NCBI RefSeq assembly: GCF_012849375.1
Contig: NZ_CP051684.1
Span: 4,154,001 to 4,218,000, forward strand
Reading direction: 5' to 3'
Source: Duganella dendranthematis
Lineage (GTDB): Bacteria > Pseudomonadota > Gammaproteobacteria > Burkholderiales > Burkholderiaceae_D
Length of the DNA stretch: 64,000 bases
Below, piece by piece: positions 44,619 to 52,243 of this stretch. The translations under genes were made by a program, and so were the position numbers. The notes under the pieces are model-generated. The model searched no databases. It had not been told where the DNA came from and saw only the letters and a program-made list of their open reading frames with translations. Position 1 is the first letter of the stretch. Every line of letters starts with the position of its first letter.

Positions 44619-45161
44619 TCAATCACTGCTCAGCAGAAAACTGGAGATGTCCTTTAGGAAGTGGCTGCTGTCAGCGGAGATCACCAGCGTGCCGGGTTTG
44701 ATGAGTTGCGGGCTGTCGACTAGCACCAGTTTTCGCACGCGATCTGGATAACGGGACGCGTAGGCGATGGCTAGTTCGCTGCCTTGCGCATAGCCGAGCA
44801 GGTCGATCTGTTCGCGCTTCAGGTAACGGCGCAGCGCTTCGAGGTGATCGGCAGTCGGCTGGTCGCCGCTGGCCGGCATGTCGTAGGCCACCAGCGTGAA
44901 GCGCTGCGACAGCTCGGACGAGCCGGTTTCCCATGGTGGCGACAGCATCACCAGCAGCGGCCCTTCGCCGCTCACCTGGTAATGGGTGGGGATGCCGTTG
45001 AGGCTGACCTGATGGCTGCCCGGCAGTAGCGGCGAGATATACGCGCCGCGCGCCACATCGCCGGCCGGGCCGGCGCCGGTCTGCGCCATGGCGGTGGCGG
45101 TTGTTGCCAGCAGGGCGAGCGTGGCGGCCAGGTATTTCCAGTAACCGAGCGGGTTCATCAT
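44619..45161 (-). pseudogene. Degenerate secreted alpha/beta hydrolase
   Basis: 180 aa with a signal peptide (cleavage near AMAQ, residue 27). The start of an alpha/beta-hydrolase fold (VSLNGIPTHYQVSGEGPLLVMLSPP) and nucleophile-elbow context are present, but the G-x-S-x-G serine is alanine (G123-Y-A125-Q-G127) and the oxyanion HG is replaced. Soon after the elbow helix (LVLVDSPQLI) the sequence jumps to what looks like the final strand and histidine motif (LVISADSSHFLK), so the cap and acid-bearing strand are missing. At about 180 aa it is far shorter than the usual 280-320. The reading frame is intact, so a non-catalytic binding role is possible. A second ATG at 45158 has better Shine-Dalgarno spacing. 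Confidence 0.6.
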
Positions 45162-45170
45162 GTTCTCCCC

Positions 45171-45197
45171 AAAAAAAAGCCCGCATCAAAGCGGGCT
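45171..45197 (-). terminator. Rho-independent terminator of sodB
   Basis: Read on the minus strand: AGCCCGC stem, a 6-nt loop, GCGGGCT, then eight T. Lies between sodB and the degenerate hydrolase. Confidence 0.9.
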
Positions 45198-45220
45198 TCT
45201 CATTACGCTGCCGGCATCGC

Positions 45221-45799
45221 TCAGGCGAAGTTGGCGGCAGCGAAGTCCCAGTTGGCCAGCTTGAAGAAGGTTTCCAGGAATTTCGGACGTGCGTTGCGGT
45301 AGTCGATGTAGTAAGCGTGTTCCCACAGGTCGACGGTGATCAGCGCTTTGGCATCGGTGGTCAGCGGGGTACCGGCGTTCGAGGTGTTGACGATGTCCAG
45401 CGAACCGTCGGCTTTTTTCACCAGCCAGGTCCAGCTCGAACCGAAGTTGCCAACGGCCGACTTGGTGAACTCTTCCTTGAACTTGTCGAACGAACCCCAC
45501 TTGGCGTTGATGGCGTCAGCCAGCGCGCCGTCTGGTGCGCCTTTGCCGGTTGGGGTCAGGCTGTTCCAGAAGAAGGTGTGGTTCCATACCTGGGCCGAAT
45601 TGTTGAAGATGCCGCCCGACGATTTCTTGACGATTTCTTCCAGCGACAGGTTTTCGAACTCGGTACCCTTGATCAGGTTGTTCAGGTTGGTGACATACGT
45701 TTGATGATGCTTACCGTAGTGGTATTCCAGCGTTTCTTGCGAGATGGCCGGCGCCAGGGCGTCGATGGCATATGGCAGAGGTGGCAGAGTATGTTCCAT
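45221..45799 (-). CDS. sodB: Superoxide dismutase, iron type
   Basis: 192 aa. Start at ATG 45799 preceded by AAAGGAAGAACA. Metal ligands match E. coli SodB positions: H27 (EYHYGKHH), H74 (VWNHTFFW), and Asp/His in [12 protein letters not shown] (about 157/161). The [13 protein letters not shown] and FGSSWTWLV segments favour the iron form. No signal peptide, so it is cytosolic. It has its own terminator. xseA and sodB lie near each other in several Burkholderiales, here separated by regulator genes. Confidence 0.95.
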   Translation of the reverse strand: MEHTLPPLPYAIDALAPAISQETLEYHYGKHHQTYVTNLNNLIKGTEFENLSLEEIVKKSSGGIFNNSAQVWNHTFFWNSLTPTGKGAPDGALADAINAKWGSFDKFKEEFTKSAVGNFGSSWTWLVKKADGSLDIVNTSNAGTPLTTDAKALITVDLWEHAYYIDYRNARPKFLETFFKLANWDFAAANFA

Positions 45800-45920
45800 T
45801 GTTCTTCCTTTGGTGTGAGTTGGTTTTTGAAAACCGGGTATTTTTGGCGAAACGATCATTATTGTAAAGCGGTTACGCCGTCCCTGCTGAAAACACCCGG
45901 GATTCGTGTGGATACTTTAC

Positions 45921-46988
45921 TTAGCGGCGGCGCGTGGTTTCGCGCACGATCAGCTCCAGCGGCGGCACTTCGCCGCGCGCTTCCTCACCGTTGATGATGC
46001 GCAGCAAGGCCTGGGTGGCGATGCGGCCGATGTCGTACAGCGGCTGGCGGATGGTGGTCAACGGCGGCGTGGTGTACGACGAGCCGGGCAAATCATCGAA
46101 CCCGACCAGCGAAATATCGTCCGGCACGCGGATGCCCTTGCGGTACAGGGCCAGCCGCGCGCCATAGGCGCTCAGGTCATTGGCGGCAAACACGGCGGTA
46201 AATTGCTGATGCGTATCGAACAGGCGGTTCATGGCCAGCATGCCGCTGGCCTCATGGTAATTGCCCTCGACGATCAGGTTCGGATCGACCGCGATGCCGG
46301 CTTCCTGCAGGGCGCGCTGATAGCCGGCCAGGCGCTCGTTCGCGTCGATATTGTTGGCGGGGCCGGAAATGAAGGCGATCTCGCGGTGACCCAGTTCGAT
46401 CAGGTGGTGCACCGCCAGATAGGCGCCGTATTCATTGTCCATCTTGAAGCCGAGCGCGCTGCGGGTATGCAGCGCGCGGCCGGTGGAGACGATCGGCCGC
46501 TGGCCGGAAAACGCCAGCACCGCCTCGTCGCCGATGCGGCCGGACAGTAGGATGATGCCGTCCACCTTGCGCGCCAGCAGCAGGCGGATGCGGTCGGTTT
46601 CTTCTTCCGCATTCCAGTGGCCGCTGACGATCACCGAGGCGTAGCCGGTGCCTTTCAGACCGTCGTCGACGCCGCGCAGTGTTTCGTCAAAGAACGGTGA
46701 TGAGATATCCTGCACCACGATGCCGATGGTCATCGAGCAGCCTTTTTTCAGGCCCTGCGCCATCTGGTTGGGAGCGAAATTCATCTGCGCGATGGCGGCC
46801 AGCACCGCCTGGCGCTTGTCGTCCGATACCTTGGCGGTGCCGTTCAGAATCCGGGAAACCGTACTGGGCGACACTCCCGCCTGGCGTGCAACATCCATCA
46901 AGGTTGATGGGCCGGAGGAGTGGGAAGTGTCTGCCAAAGTATTACCTGTCGATGTAGTTATGAAAACCTTTTCGCAGAAGGTTACCAT
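45921..46988 (-). CDS. LacI-family transcriptional regulator
   Basis: 355 aa. The start at ATG 46988 has CGGAG five bases upstream. HTH TLMDVARQAGVSPSTVSRILNG (about 29-50) with hinge NFAPNQMAQGLKKG, then a ribose-binding-like effector core ending IVRETTRRR. It faces glucokinase across 162 bp, and a textbook LacI-type operator (47071-47084) lies at the glk promoter. It likely controls glk and itself in response to a sugar or sugar phosphate. Confidence 0.93.
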   Translation of the reverse strand: MVTFCEKVFITTSTGNTLADTSHSSGPSTLMDVARQAGVSPSTVSRILNGTAKVSDDKRQAVLAAIAQMNFAPNQMAQGLKKGCSMTIGIVVQDISSPFFDETLRGVDDGLKGTGYASVIVSGHWNAEEETDRIRLLLARKVDGIILLSGRIGDEAVLAFSGQRPIVSTGRALHTRSALGFKMDNEYGAYLAVHHLIELGHREIAFISGPANNIDANERLAGYQRALQEAGIAVDPNLIVEGNYHEASGMLAMNRLFDTHQQFTAVFAANDLSAYGARLALYRKGIRVPDDISLVGFDDLPGSSYTTPPLTTIRQPLYDIGRIATQALLRIINGEEARGEVPPLELIVRETTRRR

Positions 46989-47070
46989 AAATTCTCCGCC
47001 TGTCAGGCAATTTGAATACTCCTGGCAGATTGACTTTCTGCAGGTGGCGGTATTTAATGAAAAAGCGGCT

Positions 47071-47105
47071 TGAAATCGTTTTCATAACAACACGTGACAT
47101 ATAAT
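47071..47105 (+). promoter_or_regulatory. LacI-type operator and -10 box of glk
   Basis: TGAAATCGTTTTCA (47071-47084) fits TGAAA-n-CG-n-TTTCA exactly. TATAAT follows at 47100-47105, about 45 bp before the glk start; the operator overlaps the expected -35. A weaker variant (TGAAAACCTTTTCG) is at 46961-46974 inside the regulator gene. Confidence 0.7.
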
Positions 47106-47150
47106 TAAGCCGCCAGAGCTAGAACAACAAGAGACAGAACGGGAAGAGAC

Positions 47151-48143
47151 ATGAAACGCGATTCATTTTCGCACCTCGCGCACGGCCCGCGCATCCTGGC
47201 CGACATTGGCGGCAGCAGCGCCAGCTTTGGATTGGAAACGGCGCCCAACCAGATCGAAGCAATCTGGATCGCCGAATGCGCCGCCTATCCGACGTTGGGG
47301 GCGGCCATGGTGGCCTATCTGTCGCAGCCGGCCACGGTGGCGGCGGGCGGCTATCAGGCGCGTTTCGCCGGCATCGCCATCGCCAACCCGATCGACGGCG
47401 ACTGGGTCACCATGACCAACCACCACTGGTCGTTCTCGATTGAGGCGGTGTGTTCGCAATTCAGTCTGAAATCGCTGGTGGTGGTGAACGACTTCACCGC
47501 GCTGGCCAGTGCCTTGCCGTACCTGGCGCCGGAGCACAAGCACCAGGTTGGCGGCGGCATCGTCCGCAGCGGCGCAACCATTGGCCTGGTGGGGGCGGAT
47601 GCGGGGCTGGGCGTGTCCGGCCTGGTGCCGGCCGGCGACCGCTGGATCGCCATCGATAGCGAGGGCGGCCACGCCACCTTCGCGCCGATGAACGAGCGCG
47701 AGATCGATATCCTGCGCTATGCGCGGCGCTATCACGAGCATGTATCGAGCGAGCGGCTGGTGTCCGGCATCGGGCTGGCGCTGGTCTACCGCGCGCTGTG
47801 CGAACGGGCGCGGGTTGAGCCGCAGAATCTGGGCACGGCCGAGATCATGGAGCGCGGCGTGCACCGGCTCGATCCGGTGTGCGAGGAGACTCTGCTGGCG
47901 TTCTGCGAGATGCTGGGCACCGTGGCTGGCAACGTCGCGCTGACTCTGGGCGCCAAGGGCGGCATCTACATCGGCGGCCGCACGGTGCTGAAGATGAGCG
48001 AGTTCTTCGAACGCTCAGGCTTCCGCGCGCGCTTCGAGCAGAAGGGCCGCTTTTCCGATTACCTGGCGCATATCCCCACCTACGTCATCACCGAACAATA
48101 TCCCGTGCTGATCGGCATGTCGGCGATGCTGTCGGCAGCTTAG
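47151..48143 (+). CDS. glk: Glucokinase
   Basis: 330 aa ATP-dependent glucose kinase of the proteobacterial Glk family (hexokinase fold). ADIGGSSASFGLE (residues 17-29) is the phosphate-1 motif; VVNDFTALASALPYL (about 105-119) carries the catalytic Asp; GADAGLGVSGLVP and IDSEGGHATFAPMNEREI complete the glucose site. The usual GPGTGLG is GADAGLG and DIGGTNAR is DIGGSSAS here, modest departures. Under the LacI-family repressor next door. Its tail overlaps the convergent secreted-protein gene by 4 bases. Confidence 0.92.
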   Translation: MKRDSFSHLAHGPRILADIGGSSASFGLETAPNQIEAIWIAECAAYPTLGAAMVAYLSQPATVAAGGYQARFAGIAIANPIDGDWVTMTNHHWSFSIEAVCSQFSLKSLVVVNDFTALASALPYLAPEHKHQVGGGIVRSGATIGLVGADAGLGVSGLVPAGDRWIAIDSEGGHATFAPMNEREIDILRYARRYHEHVSSERLVSGIGLALVYRALCERARVEPQNLGTAEIMERGVHRLDPVCEETLLAFCEMLGTVAGNVALTLGAKGGIYIGGRTVLKMSEFFERSGFRARFEQKGRFSDYLAHIPTYVITEQYPVLIGMSAMLSAA

Positions 48144-48649
48144 TCCGACCACTGCTTGAGCGAGGCGGCGATGCGCGCGACAAGCGCATCGTATTGTTCC
48201 CGCTGTGCGCTCTCATATTCCAGCCTGAATTTCGCGCACTGTACGCCGTTGGAGATCAACTTATCGTAGAAGATGCGGGTGCCTATAGTGCCGGATACCA
48301 CCGCTAAAGTTTTGGTCTGCCGGCTGTAGGTGACTTTGAGCGCGCTATTTTGCTGGTGATCGGCCAGGAAGCGCGCCGGCGAGTACAGGCCTTCTCCGCA
48401 ATAGCTGGCCGATGCGGTCAGACGCGCGTCGTTGGCCGGCGAGATGAACACCTGGCCATTGCCCGCATCCGGTTCGCCCTGACCGGCGAACGATGCCGGA
48501 TAATCGACCGAAAAATTATATTTGTTATTAACGTAGCTTAGAAACTTTCCCGCCGCCGAGGTGACGGTGGAATCGCTGTCGTTCTGCGCTGGCTTGGCCG
48601 CCGTCACGAACGGCGACAGCAGGGCTACAGTCAGTATCAATATTTTCAT
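48140..48649 (-). CDS. Secreted protein of unknown function
   Basis: 169 aa. Signal peptide [18 protein letters not shown]; the mature part ([33 protein letters not shown]...) resembles small PsbP/LpqN-like periplasmic domains in its YNFSVDYP opening but I cannot place it firmly. Two cysteines (YCGEG, VQCAKF) could pair. Its start overlaps the xseA stop (ATGA), so it is translated with xseA; the stop overlaps glk in the opposite direction. Confidence 0.72.
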   Translation of the reverse strand: MKILILTVALLSPFVTAAKPAQNDSDSTVTSAAGKFLSYVNNKYNFSVDYPASFAGQGEPDAGNGQVFISPANDARLTASASYCGEGLYSPARFLADHQQNSALKVTYSRQTKTLAVVSGTIGTRIFYDKLISNGVQCAKFRLEYESAQREQYDALVARIAASLKQWSD

Positions 48650-50004
48650 TGCGAGGTCTGTACCTTGTCGATGTCGATCTGGGCGCTGCCTTCCGCCAGG
48701 CGCACGGTGACGGTGCTGCCTGGTTTCAGTTGCGACGGCGCGCGCATGACGACGCCTTTGTCGTCGGTGACGATGGCGTAGCCGCGCTCCAGGGTGCGCT
48801 GCGGATTCAACAGTTCCAGCTGCGAGGCCAAGGCCGTTAGCGCGTCGCGCTGCTGGCTGACGCGCGTCTGGATGCTGATCGCTGCCCGATGCTGCAAGCT
48901 GGTCAGCACCGAGCGCGCCGCAGTTACCTCCGGCCTGCGCGCGCCGAGACGGCCGCTCAAACGGTCCAGTTGATGCCGCGCCTGCGACAGTGGTGCGCGG
49001 TTGGCGTGCGTCATTGCCGTGGCCAGTGCGCGCAGCTTGTGGCGCTGCTGTTCGATCTGCGCGCTCGGGTTCAACAGGCGGCGCGTGTAGCCATCCAGCG
49101 TCTGCTCCGCATCGTTGACGGCGCGGCGCATGGCGCGGCGAATATCAATCACGTCGGCCTTCAGCGAGCCGATCCAGTCCGCGCGCGGTGTCACCGCCAG
49201 TTCCGCCGCCGCCGTTGGCGTGGCGGCGCGCAAGTCGGCCGCAAAATCGCAGATCGTAAAATCTGTCTCGTGGCCGACGCCGGAAATCACCGGCATGCGG
49301 CAATTGGCCACCGCGTACGCCACTTCCTCGTCATTGAACGACCACAAATCCTCGATGCTGCCGCCGCCCCGGCACACAATCAGCACATCGCAGTCGGCGC
49401 GCAGCGAGGCCGTATCGATGGCCGCCGCGATCTTCTCTCCCGCCAGCTGGCCCTGCACCGGCGTTGGATACAGCACCACCTGCACATGCGGTGCGCGCCG
49501 TTTCAGCGCGGTCAGCACATCACGCAGCGCCGCCGCCTGCGGACTGGTGACGATGCCCACCGTGCGCGGGAACATCGGTAGCGCGCGCTTGCGGTCCGCA
49601 TGGAACAGGCCGGCCGCATCGAGCTTTTCTTTCAGCCGCTGGAAGGCCTCGAACAGCGAGCCAACCCCGGCGCGGCGGATGCCCTCCACATTGATCTGGT
49701 AATCGCCGCGTGCGCCGTACAGCGTGACCAGCGCGCGCACCTCGACCTTGTCGCCCTCGCGCGGAATGAAGTCGGCATATTGCGCGCGGCCGCGGAACAT
49801 CACGGCGCGCACCTGCGCGCCGGTATCTTTCAGCGTGAAGTACCAGTGGCCCGATGCCGCTTTGGTGAAGTTGGAGACTTCACCCGAGATCCAGGTCAGT
49901 GGAAAAGTGCGTTCCAGCAGCCGCGCCACCGCCTGGTTCAGCGCGCTGACGGTGATGACCGGGGCGCCGGTCGGGGCGGAATCGTTACTGTCGTCGGGCG
50001 TCAT
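48646..50004 (-). CDS. xseA: Exodeoxyribonuclease VII large subunit
   Basis: 452 aa. Start at ATG 50004 (a TTG three codons upstream is possible). N-terminal OB-fold: [44 protein letters not shown] (about 17-62). Catalytic core motifs follow: [75 protein letters not shown] long coiled coil is C-terminal. It degrades ssDNA with XseB, not seen here. Followed by a small secreted-protein gene; its upstream side is the DnaA/IHF-box region. Confidence 0.95.
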   Translation of the reverse strand: MTPDDSNDSAPTGAPVITVSALNQAVARLLERTFPLTWISGEVSNFTKAASGHWYFTLKDTGAQVRAVMFRGRAQYADFIPREGDKVEVRALVTLYGARGDYQINVEGIRRAGVGSLFEAFQRLKEKLDAAGLFHADRKRALPMFPRTVGIVTSPQAAALRDVLTALKRRAPHVQVVLYPTPVQGQLAGEKIAAAIDTASLRADCDVLIVCRGGGSIEDLWSFNDEEVAYAVANCRMPVISGVGHETDFTICDFAADLRAATPTAAAELAVTPRADWIGSLKADVIDIRRAMRRAVNDAEQTLDGYTRRLLNPSAQIEQQRHKLRALATAMTHANRAPLSQARHQLDRLSGRLGARRPEVTAARSVLTSLQHRAAISIQTRVSQQRDALTALASQLELLNPQRTLERGYAIVTDDKGVVMRAPSQLKPGSTVTVRLAEGSAQIDIDKVQTSQ

Positions 50005-50126
50005 AAATTTCAAAAGTGGAAACTATCCACACTATGTGAGATTGGTCACACAGCGGTCACAGAGCATCTAAAGCGGTAGGTATTATAGATAAATGCCTGA
50101 TTTTAAAGGGGAAACATTTGTGCCGT

Positions 50127-50216
50127 ATTTGCGTGCACAGAGGAAAAACCCTTACGGATCAAGCACTTTGCCATTACCCATGGTGGTTACACACAAAGTT
50201 ATCCACAAAAGATGTG
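50127..50216 (+). repeat. DnaA/IHF module A
   Basis: ATTTGCG at 50127; IHF-like GATCAAGCACTTT at 50157-50169 (first and last consensus positions differ); perfect DnaA box TTATCCACA at 50199-50207; TGTG at 50213-50216. IHF-to-box offset is 42 bp. Confidence 0.75.
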
Positions 50217-50271
50217 TGAAACTTCAGTGACCGATAGCCTTTTTCTTGTTGTTGATTTTATCATGCTTAAA

Positions 50272-50359
50272 ATTTGCGCACGGAAATTATATTGTGACGA
50301 ATCAATGACTTAAGGTTGGCGATGCACGGTTTCACACACTTTTATCCACAGAATTTGTG
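50272..50359 (+). repeat. DnaA/IHF module B
   Basis: ATTTGCG at 50272; IHF consensus match AATCAATGACTTA at 50300-50312 (all fixed positions); perfect TTATCCACA at 50342-50350; TGTG at 50356-50359. Offset 42 bp. Shares the 15-mer ACGAATCAATGACTT with module C. Confidence 0.82.
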
Positions 50360-50464
50360 CAAAACTCTGTAGTTGTCCCGGATTTGCGTGGGGAAGTGAA
50401 TATCCCGAACGGACAGGTGACAGGCGTTTCCGGCCCATCGGACCCCCACCAAATGCCGTGCTAG

Positions 50465-50554
50465 ATTTTTACGCATGGCAATAAAATTATTACGAATCAA
50501 TGACTTGGATTTGTAACTTGCGCCTTGCTAACAATCTTATCCACATAAAATGTG
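50465..50554 (+). repeat. DnaA/IHF module C
   Basis: ATTTTTACGC at 50465; IHF consensus match AATCAATGACTTG at 50495-50507; perfect TTATCCACA at 50537-50545; TGTG at 50551-50554. Offset 42 bp. Preceded by a very AT-rich stretch (AATAAAATTATTA). Confidence 0.82.
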
Positions 50555-50667
50555 CAGAAGTGCACAGTTGGCGGCGATAGTTGAAAGCGATTGATCGCTT
50601 TCCTGTCCGGGTCGGTGGATAAGCTCGTTTTGGCCCCGAAAACAGGCCGAAAACAGCTCGCTGCTAC

Positions 50668-50757
50668 ATTTTTACTCACGGCAAAAAATCCCTTTGAAAT
50701 CAATGACATTTCTCCTTATGGGACAGCTTGCGCACAATCTTTTCCACAGTTAATGTG
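50668..50757 (+). repeat. DnaA/IHF module D
   Basis: ATTTTTACTC at 50668; IHF-like AATCAATGACATT at 50698-50710 (two mismatches at the 3' end); DnaA box variant TTTTCCACA at 50740-50748; TGTG at 50754-50757. Offset 42 bp. Confidence 0.75.
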
Positions 50758-50798
50758 GGGAAGTGCACAGGCTGTTTTCCCCGCCAAAAGCATGCGTT

Positions 50799-50886
50799 AT
50801 TTTTGCGCAAGGTATAAATAACGTTATAAATCAAATAGTTAGTTAGAGCGGGTGTTCTTTGCTCACAACGTTGTCCACAGAATGTG
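50799..50886 (+). repeat. DnaA/IHF module E
   Basis: ATTTTTGCGC at 50799; IHF consensus match AATCAAATAGTTA at 50829-50841; DnaA box variant TTGTCCACA at 50871-50879; TGTG at 50883-50886. Offset 42 bp. Confidence 0.77.
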
Positions 50887-50920
50887 GGCATAACTGTGAT
50901 TAACTGTGCGCGCCTGCGTG

Positions 50921-51010
50921 ATTTTTAAGCGTAGTAACTATTTCCTTGTGGATCAACCACTTAGGACGTAAGCGATGGTCTTGCACACATCATTGTCCAC
51001 AGAAAATGTT
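50921..51010 (+). repeat. DnaA/IHF module F
   Basis: ATTTTTAAGC at 50921; IHF-like GATCAACCACTTA at 50951-50963 (one mismatch); DnaA box variant TTGTCCACA at 50993-51001; degenerate TGTT at 51007-51010. Offset 42 bp. Ends about 85 bp before exbB. Confidence 0.73.
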
Positions 51011-51096
51011 GAGAACTCCGCCAGACACTTGCTGAGTTTCGCCCAACACGATACATTGCGCCATTCAAGTATCGATTTTCTACACAGGAGTTCGTT

Positions 51097-51702
51097 TTGC
51101 TCGCCATATTCCAAGCTGCAGGTTGGCCTATCTGGTTATTGTTGATTGCTTCCATCGTCGCAACCGCCCTGATCATCGAACGCTTGCTGTATCTGCGCCG
51201 CAGCAAGATCCTGCCGAAGAAGTTGCTGGACGAAGTAGTGCAGGTCTACCGCAGCAACCACATCACTCCCGACATCATCGACAAGCTGGAAAAAAGTTCG
51301 CCGCTGGGCATCGTGCTGTCGTCGGCGTTGCGCAATGTGGACGCGCCGCGCGATGTGATGAAGGAATCCATCGAAGAGGCGGGCAGCGGCGTGGCGCACA
51401 CGCTGGAACGCTTTTTGACCACGCTGGGCACCATCGCCACGCTGGCGCCGCTGATGGGCCTGTTCGGTACGGTGGTCGGCATGATCGAGATCTTCGGTTC
51501 GCAGAACACGGCCGGTTCCAATCCGGCGGCGCTGGCGCACGGCATCTCGGTGGCCTTGTACAACACCGGCTTCGGCCTGGCGATCGCGATGCCGACGCTG
51601 GTGTTCTACCGCCACTTCCGCGCGCTGGTGGATAGCTTCATCATCGACATGGAACAGCAGGCGGTGAAGTTTGTCGACATTGTTCACAGCAAGCGCAAGT
51701 AA
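51097..51702 (+). CDS. exbB: MotA/TolQ/ExbB proton channel family protein
   Basis: 201 aa with three membrane helices (about 9-27, 108-135, 150-172) in the ExbB pattern; the conserved LERFLTTLGTIATLAPLMGLFGTVVGMIEIF block is intact. The start is TTG 51097, fixed by CAGGAG six bases upstream. With ExbD, encoded 9 bp downstream, it powers TonB-dependent or Tol-like transport using the proton gradient; the btuB product in this window is a possible beneficiary. No tonB is adjacent. Confidence 0.92.
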   Translation: MLAIFQAAGWPIWLLLIASIVATALIIERLLYLRRSKILPKKLLDEVVQVYRSNHITPDIIDKLEKSSPLGIVLSSALRNVDAPRDVMKESIEEAGSGVAHTLERFLTTLGTIATLAPLMGLFGTVVGMIEIFGSQNTAGSNPAALAHGISVALYNTGFGLAIAMPTLVFYRHFRALVDSFIIDMEQQAVKFVDIVHSKRK

Positions 51703-51711
51703 GGACGGATC

Positions 51712-52146
51712 ATGAATTTCCGCAAAGGCCAGCGCCGCGAGGATCCGGAGATCAACCTGATCCCGTTTATCGACGTGCTGCTGGTGATCCTGATTTTCCT
51801 GATGGTCAGCACGACCTACAGCAAGTTCACCGAATTGCAGATCACGCTGCCGACTGCCGACGCACAGAAGGCCACCGACAAGCCGTTCGAGCTGAACGTC
51901 ACGGTGGACGCCAAGGGCAACTACACCATCAACGGTGAGCCGGTCTCGTTCCGTGATGTGAACGGCTTTGCGCAAGCGATGCGCGAGGCGGCGAGCAAGG
52001 GCGGCGACGCCGGCAAGTCGCCGGTGGTGATCGTCAATGCCGACCAGTTCGCCATGCATCAGATGGTCATCAATGTGATGGAAGCGGCGCGCATTGCCGG
52101 CTATGAAAAATTGACCTTTGCCGCGCAAACCGGTGGCACGAAATAA
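51712..52146 (+). CDS. exbD: Biopolymer transport protein ExbD
   Basis: 144 aa. AAGGACGGATC precedes ATG. A single N-terminal membrane helix, INLIPFIDVLLVILIFLMVS (about 14-33), contains the essential proton-carrying aspartate; the rest is a periplasmic ExbD/TolR domain. It follows exbB by 9 bp and precedes lpxK, with a REP-like element between. The exbBD-lpxK linkage is standard in Burkholderiales and resembles the msbA-lpxK neighbourhood only loosely. Confidence 0.93.
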   Translation: MNFRKGQRREDPEINLIPFIDVLLVILIFLMVSTTYSKFTELQITLPTADAQKATDKPFELNVTVDAKGNYTINGEPVSFRDVNGFAQAMREAASKGGDAGKSPVVIVNADQFAMHQMVINVMEAARIAGYEKLTFAAQTGGTK

Positions 52147-52147
52147 C

Positions 52148-52228
52148 CGTCATTCCCGCGCAGGCGGGAATCCATAGAACGCTCACCCTGGACGCTCAGC
52201 ATGGGTTCCCGCTTGTGCGGGAACGACG
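52148..52228. repeat. REP/dRS3-like composite repeat, copy 3
   Basis: Unit 52148-52174 (CATTCCCGCGCAGGCGGGAA core) and inverted unit 52201-52228 (GTTCCCGCTTGTGCGGGAAC core), joined by a linker sharing agaacg...gctcagcatgg with copy 1. Fills the exbD-lpxK gap to 15 bp before the lpxK start. Confidence 0.85.
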
Positions 52229-52243
52229 TGCGGGCGAAATCGC

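Larger units (their letters stand above)
50005..51096. other. Gene-free AT-rich region with DnaA-box/IHF-site modules
   Basis: About 1.1 kb with no believable gene on either strand, much richer in A/T than the flanks. It holds a lone DnaA-like box near the xseA start (CTATCCACA, 50023-50031) and six repeats of a module listed separately below. It is flanked by xseA (reading away) and exbB (reading away), so it is also a divergent promoter region. No dnaA, dnaN or gyrB adjoins it. Confidence 0.85.

Noticed and set aside
50497..50891. Three overlapping small open frames (60-76 codons) on both strands inside the xseA-exbB gap
   Set aside because: They overlap each other, cut across the repeat modules, have no Shine-Dalgarno and show no recognisable protein features.
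50127..51010. CRISPR array or plasmid iterons
   Set aside because: The repeats are too long, too diverged and too unevenly spaced for CRISPR; there is no Rep gene, and the constant feature is the internal 42-bp phase, not the repeat interval.
50005..51096. Calling the DnaA-box region oriC outright
   Set aside because: No dnaA, dnaN, gyrB or rpmH is in the window and GC skew could not be computed over the chromosome, so only a DnaA-control locus is proposed.
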